The translations under genes and the position numbers were made by a program. Shown piece by piece: positions 11,324 through 21,712 of a stretch of DNA of 64,000 nt (positions are counted from its first letter, which is position 1; each line of letters begins with the position of its first letter). The DNA is from Rhynchopus sp. YZ270_cl-10. Taxonomy: Eukaryota; Euglenozoa; Diplonemea; Diplonemida; Diplonemidae. Below the pieces are notes generated by a model. That model was given only the letters and a program-made list of their open reading frames with translations, was not told the origin of the DNA and made no database searches. Where the stretch lies: the NCBI GenBank assembly GCA_964035575.1, contig OZ037850.1:1012501-1076500 (forward strand), read 5' to 3'.

Positions 11324-11360
11324 TGGCGACTAAGCATCGAGATGCTTAGGATCATCTTAC
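11324..11360 (+). repeat. Dispersed hairpin, family A, extended-stem variant
   Basis: CTAAGCATCGAGATGCTTAG is a perfect 9-bp inverted repeat around GA and is followed by GATCATCTTA. Here the usual ACGAGAG loop is replaced by three extra base pairs. Confidence 0.65.
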
Positions 11361-11495
11361 CACCTTTTTTTCCGTCTCAGCCCTGCCAGGTGTGCTGCTT
11401 CAGCACTTTACAAGCATGTGTATACCATTCGAATTGCCCCACTTTTTTTACCACTCTCCCTCCTCGTACCCCTGCACCGCACACATCACAGGAGG

Positions 11496-14400
11496 ATGGG
11501 CTTACGATGGCTGGAGCCTCGAGCGTCCTGCATATTCCTTGTTCTCTATGTGCACGTTGGTGCGGTCGGGGTGCAAGCAAAGTCACGTGAATGCACCTAT
11601 AGCGCGGTGGAGACGACATGTGTTTGTACGACAAGGAATGTGTGTTTATCGAGTTTGGAGTGTGCCAACGACCTCCCGTGTACGATCACATGCAATAACA
11701 GGTGCAAGGGGACGACTGTGTACTGTCCTGAGTGGGGCGACTGCAACGTGGTCTGCAAAAGCTGTCAGGACGTGACGGTGGTCTGTCCTGCGGATCGCAC
11801 CACCCCTTGCATCGTGACTTGTGCAAACGCCGACGCCTGCCAGAACGTCACCCTGCAGACGCCAGACAACACAAAGCTCTACTGCATGGACAGCGCTGCG
11901 TGCGACGTCGCGACGCTGACGTCTGCTGCTCCGTCGGGTCTCATGTCAGCAGACTGCACAGCCGCGCCCCCTGCCCTGGGGCCAGACAAGGCGTTAGCAT
12001 TTGTGAATTGCAAGGCACCGTGGACACACGGGTTATCTTGTGTGGATGCGTGTGAAGGTGTGACGTACACGTGTGTCAGTGGGAAGTGGGACCCGCCCAC
12101 ACCACCACAGTGCGGGCAGGACCCCTACGCATGCGGCGGGGACACAACGAACTACCGTCTGCTGAACGAAAGTGCGTCGTGCCGCTCTGTCGAGATCGCT
12201 TTGCAACAGACGTACGACCTGTCGCACTGTGCAGCGCAGTGTGGGCTGACCCCTGGGTGTCGCTTCTTCTCGTACACAAACGCGACAGGCATATGTGCCT
12301 GGAAGCAGACGGAGAGCGGCGACTGCCCAGAAGGCTTCGATGCCCCCGCAGACGTTTCCTTTTACGAGCCCATCCCCGTCACACGCCCCTGCAACGACAA
12401 CGGCGAGTGCACTTCCATTGGGTGTCTCTGCTACGCGTCCTCCCTCACAGGCTATTGGGCAGGCGAGTACTGCGACACATGTGCCCCAGGCTACGCGACA
12501 CAGGACTGCTCGGTCGCATGCTCGGGTGGTGCCTGTGCCGTGTGCGGCGACCGCGGGTGGTGCAAAGAAGGCACCGCAGGCGATGGGTCATGCACCTGCG
12601 GGCAGGGTTGGGCCCTCCCCTCCTGCACTGAGTGCGAGAAGAACCGCTTCGGGCTCGACTGCAGAGGCGAGTGCCCCGCAGACCAGATCAACGTCGTGTG
12701 CAGCAACCATGGCGTCTGCTCGGACGGGCGCACCGGGAACGGGTCCTGTGTGTGCAGCTCAGGGTGGGCTGAGCCGCTCTGCGACACATGCGATAAGTTC
12801 CACTGGGGGGGCGACTGCTCCGGGATGTGTCCCGGCAACGGCACCTGCTCGGACCACGGATCCTGCAACAAAAGTACCGGTGTGTGCACATGCGACCCTG
12901 GCTGGGGTGGGTCCGAATGTGAGCTTGTGTGCCTCTGCAACGGGAATGGTGTGTGCGTGGCGTCGGATCCGCCCTGCCAGTGCAACGTCGGGTACGCGCT
13001 TCCCAACTGCAAGAACTGCGAGGACGGCTATGCTGGACTGAACTGTGCTGTGCTGTGTCCGGGTGCACCTGATAACCCTTGCGGTGGACACGGTACGTGT
13101 GACCCTATTCGGGCAGTGTGTGACTGCCCTGGTTGGTACGACTCACCGACAGGTACACCCTGTTCAGAAACGTGTCCCCTGGGACCAGGTGCTTTGGTGT
13201 GCAGCGGACATGGCCGATGCGACGGACCTGTGAACAACTTTACGTGCTCCTGCGATGCGAATTGGGACGGCGATGACTGCAACTCATGTGACGAGTACCA
13301 TTCCGGCTCTGACTGCAGCAAGCCATGTCCGGCGGTGTTTGACACAGTGAGCAACTCTTCGTTGGTGTGCTCTGGACATGGTGAGTGCTTCGATGGGGAG
13401 TGCTACTGTACTACTGATCGGTGCGGGCCTGCCTGCGAGGACTCGACGAACTGCCAAAGCCTATGCACACAAGGCAAGTACGGGGAAAACTGTACAGGCC
13501 TCTGCCCTGGGTACTCACAAGGCCAGATCTGTCATGGTCACGGAGGATGCAGCAACAGCAGGTCAGGCACAGGTGAATGCGTGTGCCAGGCTCGTGGTGC
13601 CTGGGTTGGTCCTGAGTGCAATCTGCGCTGTCCCACTAACAACACTCTACCGTGCACAGGAAACGGGAAGTGCGAGGCATCGAACGCGACGTGCTCCTGT
13701 TCAGAAGGATACGTTGGGGACGACTGCAGCATCGGCTGTCCGCACACCACCAAGGGCACCTGCAGCCTGCGGGGCGTATGTACAGATGTGGGCGAGTGTG
13801 TGTGCGACGAGCCTGCGAAGTGGGGTGGCATTTCTTGCAACAAATACTGCGGCTGTGAGTTGGGTAGAGGCTACTGTGCACTGAACGGGACGTGCGTGTG
13901 TCAGGACCAATTCAAGGGCGTCACCTGTGGCGAATGTGCGGATGGGTTGCATGGTCCTGACTGCAGCACAATATGCCAGCACGGGACGGCCGTGGCACAG
14001 CAGTGTCGCTGCGATGAGAAATGGAGCGGAGTGGACTGCGACAAGCCTTGTCCTGTGGATGCGGGTGGTCGGGAGTGCAACGGACATGGTGCGTGCCTTT
14101 GGGGTAGCGACAGAACTGACAGTGCCTGCATTTGCCAAACGGAATGGTTTGGGGAGACATGCTCCAACCAATGCAACCAGGACATATGCGCTGCGGCCTT
14201 TCCGTTTGGTTCCGCTGTGTGCAACCAGACAACAGGCACCTGCGAATGCGACTCTAACCACGAAGGCGTTCAATGTTCGCAGTGTTCTGACCAAGCCTGG
14301 GGGTCGTCCTGCCAAAAGAAGTGTCCGTGCAGTGGTCGAGGCAGCTGCGACAGGGTGACAGGCACATGTCAGTGTTACTATGACCCCAACAAAGGCCACT

Positions 14401-17400
14401 TCAGCGGCGACCTCTGTGCGCTGTGTGCACCAGGCTGGACGGGGCTGCCGTCGTGTACACAGGTCAACACACCGTTCCCGCATCTCAACACCATCACCTC
14501 GCTTATGTCGCAGCCCACAGGTGCTGGCACTCGGCAGCTCCTGCTCATTGACCGCGACATCGCGTGGGCGGGTGGCGACCCTGCCGTGTTCCTGGACCTC
14601 AGCAGGCAGCAGAGCGGCGGGTCTGCGATACTGGACGCATGTCCTTTGGTTAAGGGCTGGGTCAAAGGAAGCCAGGTGTTCCTGCTTGCCGATGTGTGCG
14701 GCCTGCACGCGTCCCCACGGCTGCATAGAGTGCCCAACCCTCCTGTGTCGGCCGACAGTGATTGGGAGGGGCGGTCCGGTCTCCCGATGTGCTCGTCGCA
14801 GAGCACACGGGTTTGTCTTTCAAGCGAGCTGACGGACCGTACAGGTGTGGTTGACTCAGTCTGGCCTGCCAACGGGCCTTTGCTGGTTCTGTTGAATACA
14901 AAAGTCGTTGCGTTGTGGGTGGATGAGTGGGGGGTGACGGATGGGGTGGCGGAGATCCAACTTGGCTTGGACACACCGCGTGCGGTGGCTGCTGTGGGCG
15001 AGGGTGCGTTGTACTATGCCTGTGGGCTGATGGACACTGCCCCTGGGTGGGCATGCGAGGGCATCACTGCGCACAAGCCCAACAGCACATCTGCATACTA
15101 CACCCTGCAGTCCGAGGGCATGCTCGTGTGGCGCGAGCAGGGTGCCTCTGCGCCCAACTGCGTCGAGCTTGCGGATGCTGTTGGTGTTGCGTCTACGACC
15201 GACCTGGTGATGTACGTCACTCTGTCACCACCAGGTGGGGTGGCTGTGGCTGTCATCACGCACAACGCTACTGCGGGGGTGCCTGTGGTGGAGGCGGCGG
15301 AGTTGGTGTATCTTAGTGTTACGGGGTCGCCTTCGTTTGTTGTGCTTGATCCGTATTCGCAGGGTCTTTACTCCTCTACTTGTGGTGCAGGGTCGTGCAG
15401 CATGTACAGACTGGATCACGTGCCCGGGAAGAAGGCGCGTGTTGTCGGTGAGATAAGTCTGACGTCTTCATTTGGCCTCGTGGACGAGCCCATCGACAGC
15501 ATTGCTGCCGTTGCTGTCGATGCAAAGCGCCGTCTGCTCTACGTAGCCCCACGCTACCAGAAGGACGCCATACGGCAGCAGGCACCGATGGATGTTCTCG
15601 TCATGGCTGCCTTCGGCTTCACCTCTGTGCTGCCCACCGTGGTCCTAGACGAGGGTGGGAACGACCTCAGCATCACAGGGTACGGCCTCCTCACACCTTC
15701 AAACGAACTGCTTCCGCCACCCGAGACGGAAACCAAGGCAAAGTGCATATTCAGCATTATGCACGAAGGCCAGCACTTTGAGATTGCGTCCTCCAATGCT
15801 AGTGTTGTGTCGGAGAAGGAGATGAGCTGCACACTCCCGCCCCGCGAAGAGTGGACCAACTCACCGAACGCAAGCGGGGTCAGCGGTGCGCACCAGGGTG
15901 ACATCCCTGTGTGCGCGAAGCTGCTTGTCGGGGCGTACCTCTTCGACCCGCTGCCTGCTAGCACCGCACCCTACTCCGCACTCTTCAGCGAGGCATATGT
16001 GAAGCCGACACCGCTTCCTTCCCTGAGCAGCCTGGCACCAGCGTTCATCCCGTACCGCCCTGCAGACCACGGGACCATCGAGCACGTCCTCGTCCTGGGG
16101 CGTGGCTTTGCGCCGACCGAAGCCCTGCGCTGTGCGTTCTACATCCCCAACACACCAGACGGGGCGAAGAAGGATGTCGAGGCTACAGGCGACTGGCGTG
16201 CCCTGTACACACCACAGTTCTCTCGAGGGGAGTACCACACTGCGACGTCGGTAGGATGCCCTGTGCCTGGTGGGCTGGCCCCTCTCCGCACAGGGTTCGT
16301 CACAGTATCGCTTGACTCTCAGTACGACTCTAAACCACTAAAGTTCTCTGTACTGGGGCCGCCCACCGGTCTGGTTGTGTCACTGCAGGAAGGGGAACAG
16401 GGCTCTGTGTCCAGCACACTGCCGAGGACGGATGTGCCGAAGCTGGTTGTGGGTTTGGTGGACAGTGTGGGTAACCCTATTGACTCTGCATCGAAGATGT
16501 CTGCTTCGCTGCACAGTGCGACGGGTGGGGTGCACAGCAACGACACTACACCGGTGAACGTGACGTTCTTTGTGAGCGCAGGCGTCTCTTTGTACGCCGT
16601 CAACGAAGAGGACGACGCGCGCATGCAGCAGTCCAACACCTCTGTCAAGGCCAGCTACGCCGCCTTTGGCGGCCTCCGTGAGCAGGCCATCTCTGGCGAG
16701 GCTGCCACCACACAGCTGCTCTACGACGACCTGCACCTCGAGGACGCACGCGCCGGCCTCGCCACACTCCGCTTCGACATCGTCTCCGTCGTCCCACCAC
16801 TACCGCTATCGATCCCCTCCGCATCCCTCACCCTCTCTGTCACCGCCGGGGTACCACACAAACTCTTCTTCTCCACCCAGCCGTTTCAATACCTCGACCG
16901 GTTTGATTACTACCTGGTTCCTACTCAGGGGGCGATGTTTGCGCCTTTGGTTGAGACGACTGCACGCAGCTCTGCTCCGGTCATTGCTTTGGAAGATGCG
17001 CTTGGGTCTCGACTGGACACATTAAGTCATTTGGGGGGGAGCAAATCTATTGACGTTGCGGTGTCCGTTGTGCGCGTAGGGGAGGACGCGACGTCCCCCC
17101 TGCAAGAGGTGCACCCTGGGGACGGAAGCAGCACACCGCTCTGGCACTTCAGCGTTGCCTCTGCCGAGCTGCGCATCAACCCCACCTCCTACAGCTCCGC
17201 CATCCTCGGCCTCCCTGTTGTCAACGGCACCTACCAACCCGTCTCCCCCGACACCGCATTCCAACTCTACAACGTGGAACGCTACGCCTTCCACGTAGCC
17301 TCCCCTAGCCACCCCGACCTGGGCGACTCTATCTCCGCCACCTTCGTCCTCGAAAACTGCCCCGTCGGATCCTTCCAAGATGGTGCGCACGGATGCGAAT

Positions 17401-19085
17401 TATGTCCTCCCGAAGGAACCTGCGATGGGTCTCCCATGGTTGCAACGAGAGCAGGGTTTTGGAGGCCAAGAGGGAACCCTCCTGCCGCGGTGCAGTATTA
17501 TAAATGCGCTTCGAAGACGGTGTGTCCGAATGTGGATGGTGTGTGGTGTCAGGAGGGTGCAGTGGGGCCGGTCTGTGCGTCGTGCGATGCAGACTATGTG
17601 CGCAGCATGGACCAATGCACTGCATGCTTTCCTGTCGCAGTGTCGGTGCTTTCCTTTCTCCTGATGGTCGCAATCATGATAGCCATCTACGCAGGTTGGG
17701 TAGCCATCCTGGCCTCCCTTCTAGACGCACCCCACAATACAGCAGAGTTTGAGCACGCAAGCACCCTCCACGCACTGCTCTTCTCCTCTGTCCTCTACCT
17801 TCAATGTGACGGCATTACTGCGCAAATTCCTGGCCACCCCCGTTGGCTTCGCACCTTGGTGCTCTGGGAATACCGTGTTAGTACTGGAGACATCGCGAGC
17901 TTCCCGATTTCGCAGTGTTTAATCGATGCGATGATCCCTGGAGGTGCGAAGGGGAACTTTGCGGTAGCGTCGGCGTTTGTGTGGTTGCCGTTGTTGTCGG
18001 TGGTGGCGGCGCTGGGTGCGTGGAGGTGGAGGAAGAGACAGCAGAGGACTTACAAAACCGCTTTTCTTGATTCAGACAGCCAGACACCTTCCGTAGACAC
18101 AGATGAGGACGACAAAAAGGCAGACACAGGGGTCTCCTTTGGTGTCCTCCTCCGCGTTGCGTGGTGGTGTGTGTGGTATACGCAGCTCCATCCTCTTGTC
18201 ACTTCCTGTCTTGACCTTCTCTCTTGCCAGGAGTTTATTGTGGAATATACTCCCGAACCGCTTACCAGGGTCCGCCTTCGTGCTGACACGATGATTGAAT
18301 GTGATGGAAGTCATCGTTCCCTTGCGATAGTCTCGTTGGTTCTGTTTTTGGCGTTGGGTGTGTTGTATACAACGCATCAGTCGCTTCTTGCAGAGAGAGA
18401 ACGGTATGCACTACTCCGCAATGAACGCAACCACACCAACACCGACGACGAAGACGAATCCGACGCAAAACCTGGCGACAGAAGAAAATGCCTCATCTTC
18501 CTCGAAGGCTCCTTCAAAGACTCTTTATGCCGACGATGGTGGCTTGTTTTAGGCGCACGACGACTCTTCATCGTCTTCATCATCAAATACGGGGTAAGCG
18601 AAGAAGGCCGTCTGGTCGCAATCGCAAGCGCCACTGCGTGCCTCCTCTTTGCAACACGTATTGTCAAACCATACATTTCTACTGAAGCAAACCGTTTTGA
18701 AGCGGTTCTATTGATGTGTACTCTGGCATACACTCAGGTTACAGTGCAGCAGCATTCCACACCACATCCGGTGTTGACTGTTGTGGCTGCGATGCTGAAG
18801 ATCTGCTCTTTTCTCTTCATTCTTTGGATGCTCTGGGTTGCTGCAAAACGTTGGAACGGCGCCGCCTCAGGTCTCCCTCGCTTAGGAGGGGAAGAAAAAC
18901 ACAAAAAAACTGGCATGCAAGGCGCGCTTTCCAAACTCAAGAAACGCACCCGAACAGCTTCCCTCGCATACCACAGAAAATCCTTCTCGGCTGCCGCAGA
19001 GCGTATGGGAGACGACCCAGACGACAGCGAAATGGCAGTTCTCGAGCCGCTAGCATCAAGCCATCGTGGGCAAACAGTGTTGTAA
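11496..19085 (+). CDS. Giant EGF-repeat multi-pass membrane protein
   Basis: A single 7.6-kb exon encodes 2529 residues. The ATG at 11496 is chosen because it opens a signal peptide (about residues 1-28); the longer frame from 11418 begins with GTG. Next come a Cys-rich segment, a sushi/PAN-like stretch (about 180-293, with CAAQCGLTPGCRFF) and a long EGF/laminin-type array (about 300-990) with at least ten C-x-GHG-x-C-type modules. A large extracellular region with no clear domain follows, then a Cys-rich juxtamembrane module near 1950 (CPVGSF, GFWRP). At least eight hydrophobic segments lie between about 2041 and 2470, ending in a basic cytoplasmic tail. This order resembles large EGF/TM surface proteins of free-living protists. 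Adhesion, sensing or prey recognition is plausible; no ligand can be inferred. Confidence 0.85.
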   Translation: MGLRWLEPRASCIFLVLYVHVGAVGVQAKSRECTYSAVETTCVCTTRNVCLSSLECANDLPCTITCNNRCKGTTVYCPEWGDCNVVCKSCQDVTVVCPADRTTPCIVTCANADACQNVTLQTPDNTKLYCMDSAACDVATLTSAAPSGLMSADCTAAPPALGPDKALAFVNCKAPWTHGLSCVDACEGVTYTCVSGKWDPPTPPQCGQDPYACGGDTTNYRLLNESASCRSVEIALQQTYDLSHCAAQCGLTPGCRFFSYTNATGICAWKQTESGDCPEGFDAPADVSFYEPIPVTRPCNDNGECTSIGCLCYASSLTGYWAGEYCDTCAPGYATQDCSVACSGGACAVCGDRGWCKEGTAGDGSCTCGQGWALPSCTECEKNRFGLDCRGECPADQINVVCSNHGVCSDGRTGNGSCVCSSGWAEPLCDTCDKFHWGGDCSGMCPGNGTCSDHGSCNKSTGVCTCDPGWGGSECELVCLCNGNGVCVASDPPCQCNVGYALPNCKNCEDGYAGLNCAVLCPGAPDNPCGGHGTCDPIRAVCDCPGWYDSPTGTPCSETCPLGPGALVCSGHGRCDGPVNNFTCSCDANWDGDDCNSCDEYHSGSDCSKPCPAVFDTVSNSSLVCSGHGECFDGECYCTTDRCGPACEDSTNCQSLCTQGKYGENCTGLCPGYSQGQICHGHGGCSNSRSGTGECVCQARGAWVGPECNLRCPTNNTLPCTGNGKCEASNATCSCSEGYVGDDCSIGCPHTTKGTCSLRGVCTDVGECVCDEPAKWGGISCNKYCGCELGRGYCALNGTCVCQDQFKGVTCGECADGLHGPDCSTICQHGTAVAQQCRCDEKWSGVDCDKPCPVDAGGRECNGHGACLWGSDRTDSACICQTEWFGETCSNQCNQDICAAAFPFGSAVCNQTTGTCECDSNHEGVQCSQCSDQAWGSSCQKKCPCSGRGSCDRVTGTCQCYYDPNKGHFSGDLCALCAPGWTGLPSCTQVNTPFPHLNTITSLMSQPTGAGTRQLLLIDRDIAWAGGDPAVFLDLSRQQSGGSAILDACPLVKGWVKGSQVFLLADVCGLHASPRLHRVPNPPVSADSDWEGRSGLPMCSSQSTRVCLSSELTDRTGVVDSVWPANGPLLVLLNTKVVALWVDEWGVTDGVAEIQLGLDTPRAVAAVGEGALYYACGLMDTAPGWACEGITAHKPNSTSAYYTLQSEGMLVWREQGASAPNCVELADAVGVASTTDLVMYVTLSPPGGVAVAVITHNATAGVPVVEAAELVYLSVTGSPSFVVLDPYSQGLYSSTCGAGSCSMYRLDHVPGKKARVVGEISLTSSFGLVDEPIDSIAAVAVDAKRRLLYVAPRYQKDAIRQQAPMDVLVMAAFGFTSVLPTVVLDEGGNDLSITGYGLLTPSNELLPPPETETKAKCIFSIMHEGQHFEIASSNASVVSEKEMSCTLPPREEWTNSPNASGVSGAHQGDIPVCAKLLVGAYLFDPLPASTAPYSALFSEAYVKPTPLPSLSSLAPAFIPYRPADHGTIEHVLVLGRGFAPTEALRCAFYIPNTPDGAKKDVEATGDWRALYTPQFSRGEYHTATSVGCPVPGGLAPLRTGFVTVSLDSQYDSKPLKFSVLGPPTGLVVSLQEGEQGSVSSTLPRTDVPKLVVGLVDSVGNPIDSASKMSASLHSATGGVHSNDTTPVNVTFFVSAGVSLYAVNEEDDARMQQSNTSVKASYAAFGGLREQAISGEAATTQLLYDDLHLEDARAGLATLRFDIVSVVPPLPLSIPSASLTLSVTAGVPHKLFFSTQPFQYLDRFDYYLVPTQGAMFAPLVETTARSSAPVIALEDALGSRLDTLSHLGGSKSIDVAVSVVRVGEDATSPLQEVHPGDGSSTPLWHFSVASAELRINPTSYSSAILGLPVVNGTYQPVSPDTAFQLYNVERYAFHVASPSHPDLGDSISATFVLENCPVGSFQDGAHGCELCPPEGTCDGSPMVATRAGFWRPRGNPPAAVQYYKCASKTVCPNVDGVWCQEGAVGPVCASCDADYVRSMDQCTACFPVAVSVLSFLLMVAIMIAIYAGWVAILASLLDAPHNTAEFEHASTLHALLFSSVLYLQCDGITAQIPGHPRWLRTLVLWEYRVSTGDIASFPISQCLIDAMIPGGAKGNFAVASAFVWLPLLSVVAALGAWRWRKRQQRTYKTAFLDSDSQTPSVDTDEDDKKADTGVSFGVLLRVAWWCVWYTQLHPLVTSCLDLLSCQEFIVEYTPEPLTRVRLRADTMIECDGSHRSLAIVSLVLFLALGVLYTTHQSLLAERERYALLRNERNHTNTDDEDESDAKPGDRRKCLIFLEGSFKDSLCRRWWLVLGARRLFIVFIIKYGVSEEGRLVAIASATACLLFATRIVKPYISTEANRFEAVLLMCTLAYTQVTVQQHSTPHPVLTVVAAMLKICSFLFILWMLWVAAKRWNGAASGLPRLGGEEKHKKTGMQGALSKLKKRTRTASLAYHRKSFSAAAERMGDDPDDSEMAVLEPLASSHRGQTVL

Positions 19086-19409
19086 AAGGAAAAAAAATTA
19101 AATTTTTTTATTCCATGTTGTGATATTTTGAATCTATCTTAGTGTGATGTGCAAAAAAAAGCAGTCTCAGGGTAAAGGGAGGGGGGATGGGGGAAGAATA
19201 ACGTTCTTCAACATCAAAAAAAGACTCCTTTTTAAAATACCAACCTTCTACCAAAACCACCCCAACACAAAACAGGTTATCTTACCCATTCCCCCCCCCA
19301 TCCCCGTATCCTATTCCCTACCCCTCCCACTGACTAAATATAGTGCACCTCTCCTCTCTTGTCTGCTCCCTTTTTTTTGGGTTCTATCTTTTTCTGAACC
19401 TTTTGCTTT
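19086..19409. other. Intergenic region
   Basis: The 324 bp hold A/T-rich DNA and a C-rich run (about 19290-19310) ahead of the next start codon. No repeat is identified. Confidence 0.5.
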
Positions 19410-21014
19410 ATGCAGATAAGAGCAGTGTTCCCGGTGAAGGGTACGCAGTGCACTGTAGAGGTGGGAGGCGGGGAGACGGTACGGACATTAACAGAAGCGG
19501 TATGCGGCGCACTGTTGCAGACAGCTGCAGACGACAGCATACACCACGAACTGATCTTAGACGGCGCTGCCCTTGCCAGGCATGAGAGTGTGAAGGTCTG
19601 CGAAACTCCTCTCTCTCCTGGACAGCTCGTCGAATTACGCGAAAAAGAAGTATCACCATCCGGGGTGCGTCTTTGCGATCATTCCTTCGAGCACATTGAA
19701 AACTACAATTTTAAGTACACCGAATCGGTGAAATGCATGGATCTATCGGAGTGCGAGAAATACCTAGTGTGCACCCTGTACGAAGCTCCCTCTGGTGGTC
19801 GTGTAACCGTATGGGAACTGCACAGCGGGCTACTCAAATTTGTTCTTGAGCCGCAAGGGGAGACAACGTTTTACCATAAGGCAAAAATTGCGAAGAAATA
19901 TATTTTTGCCGCTTCAGATCTTGCTGTAGATGTGTTCTCTCTTGATGATGGGACGCATCTCAAGCGCATGCCTGAGATTCGTGGAAGTACACTCGAAGTT
20001 ACTCCATTATTCCTGGTCGCATCGTCATCAACAGAAATTATTCAGTACGAGATTTCAACCATTTTGGAGGACCCGGTTTTTCCAAAATTCACTTACCCGA
20101 AGGCAAGCCTTGTTAGGGTTGCGCGGGATTCCAGCCTATTGCTGTCACTTTATACGAAGCAGACGTCGCACCAAAAGGAAGGCCGGCTTGCGTTGTACGG
20201 ACTCCACAGCGGGGTGGTGCAGCGGGAGCTGCGGTATCCTTCGTTGGTGTTTTACCCCTGCGCAATGTGCTTTTCACGGTGTTCGAAGTACATTGTGACA
20301 GCATGCGGTGCGAGCACTGCCCTCGAGGTGCGAGACGCCACCACTTTGGAGGTGACCTTTGTGCTGAAGGGGGTATGGGGGGAAGTGGACCATCTTGCAT
20401 GCGGTGGAGGACGTACTTCTGCAAAGGTTTTTGCGAAGTCGACGGCTTCAACGGATCCGGTGCAGGTGTGGGAGCTCTTCTCGGGGAAGTACCTAGGCGA
20501 GGTGGCGGTGAGCGAGGACGGGCTGTCGCCGAAGAAGAAGGTGTCGTTCCGGATGGGGTCCGCTTCTCCTGAGAAGGCTGCTGACGGGATGGCGTTGGTG
20601 TCGTGCGTCAGTTCGCCAGGTTCCCCGGCTTCTCCAGCTTCGCCGGTCACTCCGCAGACGCGGTTCCGATCGGAGGAGACGAAAGCAACTCAGATAGGGT
20701 GTTCGTTTTTGCTTGCGGCAAACGACGTCTTTCTGTATGACGTAAGTGGTGGCTGGAATGCCCGCAAACTCGCAGTCCGCAAGTCCTCTATGGTTGAAGC
20801 CGTCCCCGATTACATCGAGCTCTCGCTCGCAGACCCCCCTTGCATCGTATTAAACCCACCCCCAAAACGCAGAAAAAACCCCGAAAACCCAGAAAAAAAG
20901 AAGAAAAAGGTCGACGAAAAGAAGGACCTCGCAAGACGCAACAGAGAAGAGGCGCTGTTGGAGAAGGTGCGCGAGGAGTATGGGGTTCCAAACCCCATGT
21001 TCGATTTCTCTTGA
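19410..21014 (+). CDS. Ubiquitin-like domain plus beta-propeller protein
   Basis: A single exon encodes 534 residues from ATG at 19410 to TGA. Residues 1-78 look like a ubiquitin-type fold (short alternating strands, TVRTLTEAV helix, LILDGAAL strand). Residues 90-500 form a diverged WD/beta-propeller with VWELHSGLLKFVL- and VWELFSGKYLGEV-type blade ends. The C-terminal ~40 residues are highly basic (KRRKNPENPEKKKKK), a possible nuclear or membrane-binding tail. The same Ubl-then-propeller order occurs in the gene at 46509, so these look like members of a lineage-specific family. The function is unknown. Confidence 0.7.
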   Translation: MQIRAVFPVKGTQCTVEVGGGETVRTLTEAVCGALLQTAADDSIHHELILDGAALARHESVKVCETPLSPGQLVELREKEVSPSGVRLCDHSFEHIENYNFKYTESVKCMDLSECEKYLVCTLYEAPSGGRVTVWELHSGLLKFVLEPQGETTFYHKAKIAKKYIFAASDLAVDVFSLDDGTHLKRMPEIRGSTLEVTPLFLVASSSTEIIQYEISTILEDPVFPKFTYPKASLVRVARDSSLLLSLYTKQTSHQKEGRLALYGLHSGVVQRELRYPSLVFYPCAMCFSRCSKYIVTACGASTALEVRDATTLEVTFVLKGVWGEVDHLACGGGRTSAKVFAKSTASTDPVQVWELFSGKYLGEVAVSEDGLSPKKKVSFRMGSASPEKAADGMALVSCVSSPGSPASPASPVTPQTRFRSEETKATQIGCSFLLAANDVFLYDVSGGWNARKLAVRKSSMVEAVPDYIELSLADPPCIVLNPPPKRRKNPENPEKKKKKVDEKKDLARRNREEALLEKVREEYGVPNPMFDFS

Positions 21015-21651
21015 TTTTACATTTTACAAAAAAAAATATATGATTACATCAGCAGAAACCAGGTTGTGGGAAAAATGCTTTTTTTTTGGACAGCTTGTGT
21101 AACCACTAATAATGTTATGTTTTTCAGTCGTTCAATTTTTAAATAATGCCTGAGTTATTGTCTCTGATTGTAACGCAGCAATTAGGGAGTGCGATGCGTC
21201 CCGTATGCATCTTTCGCTCCGTTGATTGCTAATCAACAGTCTGTTGATTATTCATGGATGTGTTTAAAGAGGCGTGTGGAAATGTGTTGCGGGGTTTCTT
21301 CGTGCAATATCTGTTGTAGTACACATGCCACGCTCACTGTCGCTTGATGTACGTTTACGCTGAGAAAAAAAGGGGGGGTTGATTCGTTGTTCAGTGTTAT
21401 TGAGTTTTAGGCTTTTTTTTTTTCTCTTTTTTTTTTTGGGTAGTTTTGGGAAGTTTGTTTCCTGAGGGAGGGCACCAAAGGCCTATTCTGTGTCTCCACA
21501 CACAGCCAAGGCGTTTGTAATACTCCTTCAAAAATTGGCAAAAGAAAAAAAAGAAAAAAAAAATATTTTTTATAACATTTTGTGTCTGCATTCGACATCT
21601 GCACTAAAAAACTCCGCTGTTAAAAACCTTCATTTTTTTTTTCTTCTTAAA

Positions 21652-21712
21652 AAGGTGACTAAGCACGTTGGATAGATAATGTGTGCACGAGAGAGACACA
21701 TTTGCCTATCAG
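21652..21712 (+). repeat. Hairpin family A arm fused to family B hairpin
   Basis: AAAGGTGACTAAGCACG (family A 5' arm) is followed within 10 bp by GTGTGCACGAGAGAGACACA (family B). The two modules lie side by side here. Confidence 0.45.

Larger units (their letters stand above)
10352..11495. other. Intergenic region with dispersed repeats
   Basis: This region holds a diverged family A hairpin at about 10508, a family C repeat (10681-10775) and a perfect family A variant (11324-11360). A short palindrome, CAGACCATG...CATGGTCTG, lies near 10812-10836. The sequence CACATCACAG just before 11491 looks like a splice acceptor, so a 5'-UTR intron for the next gene is possible. Confidence 0.5.

Noticed and set aside
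11418-11495. Longer N-terminus for the EGF protein
   Set aside because: It starts at GTG and would bury the clear signal peptide that begins at the ATG at 11496.
13701-14726. 341-codon minus-strand frame inside the EGF gene
   Set aside because: It is an antisense shadow of Cys-rich codons with no domain of its own.
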